A stretch of 64,000 bases of DNA, taken from contig NZ_JACHIU010000001.1 in assembly GCF_014207705.1 (NCBI RefSeq), positions 4,084,501 through 4,148,500 on the forward strand, written 5' to 3'. Under the pieces are notes generated by a model. It had not been told where the DNA came from and made no database searches. It worked only from the letters and a program-made list of their open reading frames with translations. The stretch is from Sphaerisporangium rubeum. Lineage in GTDB: Bacteria > Actinomycetota > Actinomycetes > Streptosporangiales > Streptosporangiaceae. This document shows positions 61,761-64,000 of this stretch, piece by piece. The translations under genes were made by a program, and so were the position numbers. Position 1 is the stretch's first letter. Every line of letters begins with the position of its first letter.

Positions 61761-61840
61761 ATTCCGTGGACCACGGGGGGCCGACGAGAGGCGTTTCGCC
61801 TGGTGGGCGGCTGGAATCGGACAGTCAGCAGGGAGCGCTT

Positions 61841-63562
61841 GTGAGCACGCCTCGTGGCCGCACCACCCGGGAGGCTGCCGGCGAAGGGGGCAGCACACCT
61901 GGGACAGCCGAGTCACCTGGGACTTCGGAGCCATCCGCCCCGGCCGGACCACAGGAGCCGGCCGGGGGAACGGCCGGTCACGAGGAACGCCGGGACCGGC
62001 CGGGACAGGCGGCGGGGGAACCGCCGGACAAGGACCGGCCCGAGTCCCCGCCACCTCCCTCACGTGCGCCGCGCACCCCGAGGGGGCCGCGCTTCGCCAA
62101 GCCGCTGACGACGGGTGGCATCATCGGCTGGACCCTGCTGTCGGCCCTGCTGCCGGGTGCGGCGCACCTGCGCGCCGGACGGCGGCGCACCGGGTACATC
62201 CTGCTCGGCGCGTTCGCGGCGCTGCTGCTGGCCGCGGGAGGGTTCGCGCTGCTCATCCGGTCCGACCTCGGGTTCGCCGCCAAGGACAGCACACTGGTGG
62301 GCCTGATGGCGGTCGCGGGTCTCGGCGCGCTCGGGTGGTTCGCGCTCCTGATCACCTCCTACGTCGCGCTCGGGCCCGACCGGCTGCCGCAGACCGGCCA
62401 GGTCATCTCCGGCATCGTCGTCGGCGTGCTGTGCGTCGGGGTGATGGCGCCGTTCGCGCTGACCGCCGGCAGCGTCATGACCCTGCGCAACACCGCAAAC
62501 GCGGTGTTCCCGAGCGAGCCGGACGACCCGGCGGCGGCCTCCCCGATCCGGCAGGAGGACCCGTGGGACGGACAGCGCCGGGTCAACTTCCTGCTCATCG
62601 GCGGCGACGCCGCAGGCAACCGCACCGGGGTGCGGACCGACAGCATGACGGTGGCGAGCGTGGACGTGCGGACCGGCAACTCGGTCATGTTCGGCCTGCC
62701 GCGCAACCTGCAGTTCGTGCGCTTCCCCAAGGGCGACCCGCTGGCGGAGCGGTTCCCGCAGGGCTTCACCGGTGACTCCGGCCAGGGCCTGCTCAACGAG
62801 GTGTGGCAGTACGCCGAGGACCACCTCGGCAAGGGACACGGCCCGCGGGAGCTCAAGGCCGCGATCGGCCACACCCTCGGCCTGCGCATCGACTACTACG
62901 TGATCGTCGACATGTACGGCTTCGCGGCGCTGGTGGACGCCATCGGGGGCCTGCGCATCCGGGTCGAGCAGGACATCAAGTGGGGCGGCCACTTCGGCAC
63001 GGCCGGCACCATCAAGGCGGGGTACCGCAAGCTCGACGGCGAGCACGTGCTCTGGTACGGCCGGTCCCGGGTGAACAGCGACGACTTCTCGCGCATGTCA
63101 CGCCAGCGGTGCGTCATGGGTGCGCTGCTGGACCAGGCGACGCCGAGCGTGGTGCTGGCCAACTTCGGCAAGATCGCCTCGGCGACCCGGCACCTGTTCC
63201 GCACCGACATCCCCCGCGACCTGATCGAGCACCTGGTGCCGCTGGCGCTGAAGGTCAAGGACGCGAGGATCACCAGCCTGCAGTTCGTGCCGCCGACCAT
63301 CTGGCCGGGTTCGGCGGACTGGCTCAAGATCCGCCGCCTCACCTCGCAGGCGCTGCGCGAGTCGGCCCGCACCGCGCGGCCCCCGCTGGCCGCCGGCGTG
63401 ACCGCCACCCCGTCGGGGTCCGGCACCGCGGACCCGTCCGCGAGCGGCCCGTCCCCCACCCCGTCCCGCGCCGTGACCGCCACACCGTCACGCACCCCGA
63501 CCCCGAACGACCAGGGCAAGAAGGAAGGGGCCAAGTCCCTCGCCGAGTCCTGCGGGTTCTGA
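61841..63562 (+). CDS. LCP (LytR-CpsA-Psr) family protein
   Basis: A 573-residue protein. The first 85 residues are hydrophilic and Pro/Gly/Glu-rich. Unusually, several membrane helices follow (GGIIGWTLLSALLPGAAHL, TGYILLGAFAALLLAAGGFALL, LVGLMAVAGLGALGWFALLITSYVAL, ISGIVVGVLCVGVMAPFALTAG) before the LCP domain at about 230-470: VNFLLIGGDAAGNRTGVRTDSMTVASVD, GLPRNLQFV, YYVIVDMYGFAALVDAIGGLRIRV and VLWYGRSRVNSDDFSRMSRQRCVMGAL. LCP enzymes transfer polyprenyl-phosphate-linked glycopolymers to peptidoglycan. A Ser/Thr/Pro-rich C-terminal tail ends in a single Cys. GTG 61841 has GGGAG five bases upstream. Confidence 0.93.
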   Translation: MSTPRGRTTREAAGEGGSTPGTAESPGTSEPSAPAGPQEPAGGTAGHEERRDRPGQAAGEPPDKDRPESPPPPSRAPRTPRGPRFAKPLTTGGIIGWTLLSALLPGAAHLRAGRRRTGYILLGAFAALLLAAGGFALLIRSDLGFAAKDSTLVGLMAVAGLGALGWFALLITSYVALGPDRLPQTGQVISGIVVGVLCVGVMAPFALTAGSVMTLRNTANAVFPSEPDDPAAASPIRQEDPWDGQRRVNFLLIGGDAAGNRTGVRTDSMTVASVDVRTGNSVMFGLPRNLQFVRFPKGDPLAERFPQGFTGDSGQGLLNEVWQYAEDHLGKGHGPRELKAAIGHTLGLRIDYYVIVDMYGFAALVDAIGGLRIRVEQDIKWGGHFGTAGTIKAGYRKLDGEHVLWYGRSRVNSDDFSRMSRQRCVMGALLDQATPSVVLANFGKIASATRHLFRTDIPRDLIEHLVPLALKVKDARITSLQFVPPTIWPGSADWLKIRRLTSQALRESARTARPPLAAGVTATPSGSGTADPSASGPSPTPSRAVTATPSRTPTPNDQGKKEGAKSLAESCGF

Positions 63563-63625
63563 CGGGACGGCCCTCAGGGCGAAGACGCGACACCCCCGGC
63601 GGGGGGACGCGACGACCTCCGGCAC

Positions 63626-63665
63626 GAAAGGGCCCGGTGACCGCCTCCGGTCACCGGGCCCTTTC
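63626..63665. terminator. Strong bidirectional terminator after the LCP gene
   Basis: A perfect 17-bp stem (63626-63642 with 63649-63665) closes a six-base loop. Its A-rich 5' foot and T-containing 3' foot allow use from both sides, between the convergent LCP stop (63562) and the stop at 63678. Confidence 0.9.
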
Positions 63666-63677
63666 TCGTGTCACGGG

Positions 63678-64000
63678 CTAGGCCACCGCTTTGGTCCCTC
63701 GGGGCATGAGAGCGAAGGCGCCGAGGTAGAGCAGGCCGGCGACGATGAGCAGGCCGTTGTAGCCGATCACCAGGGACAGGTACTCCAGGCAGCCGCCGAG
63801 GATCGCGCCGAGCAGGTTCGCGCCGAACGCCGTGGTGGCGTCGGCGGTGTCGTTGAACCGTTTGGCGAACACGACGTTGGCCGCGAAGATCGGCAGGAAC
63901 GCCACCACCACCGCGCACACGGCCCGCAGCGGCAGCGGAAGACCGAGCAGCCACGAGTTCGGCACGAGCGCCGCCAGCACCAGCCCGCCGAACAGGATGC
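63678..64000 (-). CDS. C-terminal part of a polytopic membrane protein, cut by window end
   Basis: The reading frame on the minus strand is open to the edge (ILFGGLVLAALVPNSW...) and ends at TAG 63678-63680. About 107 residues are visible with three membrane segments (LPLRAVCAVVVAFLPIFAANVVFA, AFGANLLGAILGGCLEYLSLVIGY, LLIVAGLLYLGAFALM). The FGANLLGAILGGCLEYLSLVIGYNGLL pattern resembles the C-terminus of the spermidine-synthase-like integral membrane proteins of bacteria, where a soluble domain may precede. The gene begins beyond 64000. Confidence 0.6.
   Translation of the reverse strand, partial: ILFGGLVLAALVPNSWLLGLPLPLRAVCAVVVAFLPIFAANVVFAKRFNDTADATTAFGANLLGAILGGCLEYLSLVIGYNGLLIVAGLLYLGAFALMPRGTKAVA

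Overview
The window is high-GC DNA with actinobacterial gene style: many GTG/TTG starts, purine-rich ribosome binding sites, several apparently leaderless genes, two transmembrane PASTA-less Ser/Thr kinases, an XRE/DUF397 pair, an LCP cell-wall protein, a RamB-type regulator divergent from isocitrate lyase, and glucosyl-3-phosphoglycerate synthase. Together these suggest a filamentous actinomycete, perhaps of the Streptosporangiales (inference; no rRNA or tRNA gene is visible). It reads as a chromosomal region without phage, insertion sequence or CRISPR signs.

Layout. 0-3.5 kb: DUF1772 membrane protein, cytidine-deaminase-fold enzyme, a His-rich DUF4396 protein behind a CsoR-like operator, and a secreted GH44 glucanase. 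3.5-7.4 kb: a three-gene flavin monooxygenase (LLM) operon, with the tail of a fourth, deleted LLM gene and one promoter buried in an inverted repeat. 7.6-11.3 kb: a stand-alone acyl-CoA carboxyltransferase and a receptor-like Ser/Thr kinase. 11.4-17.4 kb: a VOC protein, a LuxR/TrmB-like regulator divergent from a 1136-residue secreted subtilase, and a GNAT acetyltransferase. 17.4-19.4 kb: a roadblock/LC7 - DUF4388 - roadblock/LC7 module. 19.4-25.3 kb: acyl-CoA dehydrogenase, secreted LVIVD-repeat protein, DUF305 lipoprotein, small CBM48-like protein, TetR regulator, GpgS.

25.3-36 kb: RamB-like regulator divergent from isocitrate lyase (with a good RamB box and a CRP/GlxR-like site between them), SpoIIE phosphatase, then an operon on the minus strand with a PoxB-like ThDP enzyme, a 1033-residue FAD/Fe-S dehydrogenase and an enolase-superfamily enzyme. 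36-45.4 kb: amidohydrolase, Lrp regulator divergent from a valine/leucine-type dehydrogenase, DUF397/XRE pair, anti-sigma-type ATPase whose tail overlaps an ABC ATPase, a second kinase, a noncoding 143-bp tandem repeat, and an HSL-type esterase. 45.9-50.7 kb: a DrrAB-like ABC exporter operon (two permeases, one ATPase), small membrane proteins and a YcnI copper protein. 50.7-56.3 kb: LolA-like protein plus ABC ATPase/permease operon divergent from an OmpR-type two-component system, with five heptamer sites phased at about 11 bp between them. 56.4-64 kb: PLP enzyme, FolP2-type dihydropteroate-synthase paralogue, LysR regulator, zinc metallopeptidase, LCP protein, and the 3' end of a polytopic membrane protein cut by the window edge.

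The most rewarding regulatory signals are the phased heptamer array at 54.05 kb, the RamB/GlxR sites at 26.9 kb, the operator over the LLM promoter at 3.56 kb and the CsoR-like site at 1.1 kb. The most unusual gene set is the roadblock-DUF4388 module, which lacks the GTPase and histidine kinase that usually accompany roadblock proteins in this phylum.
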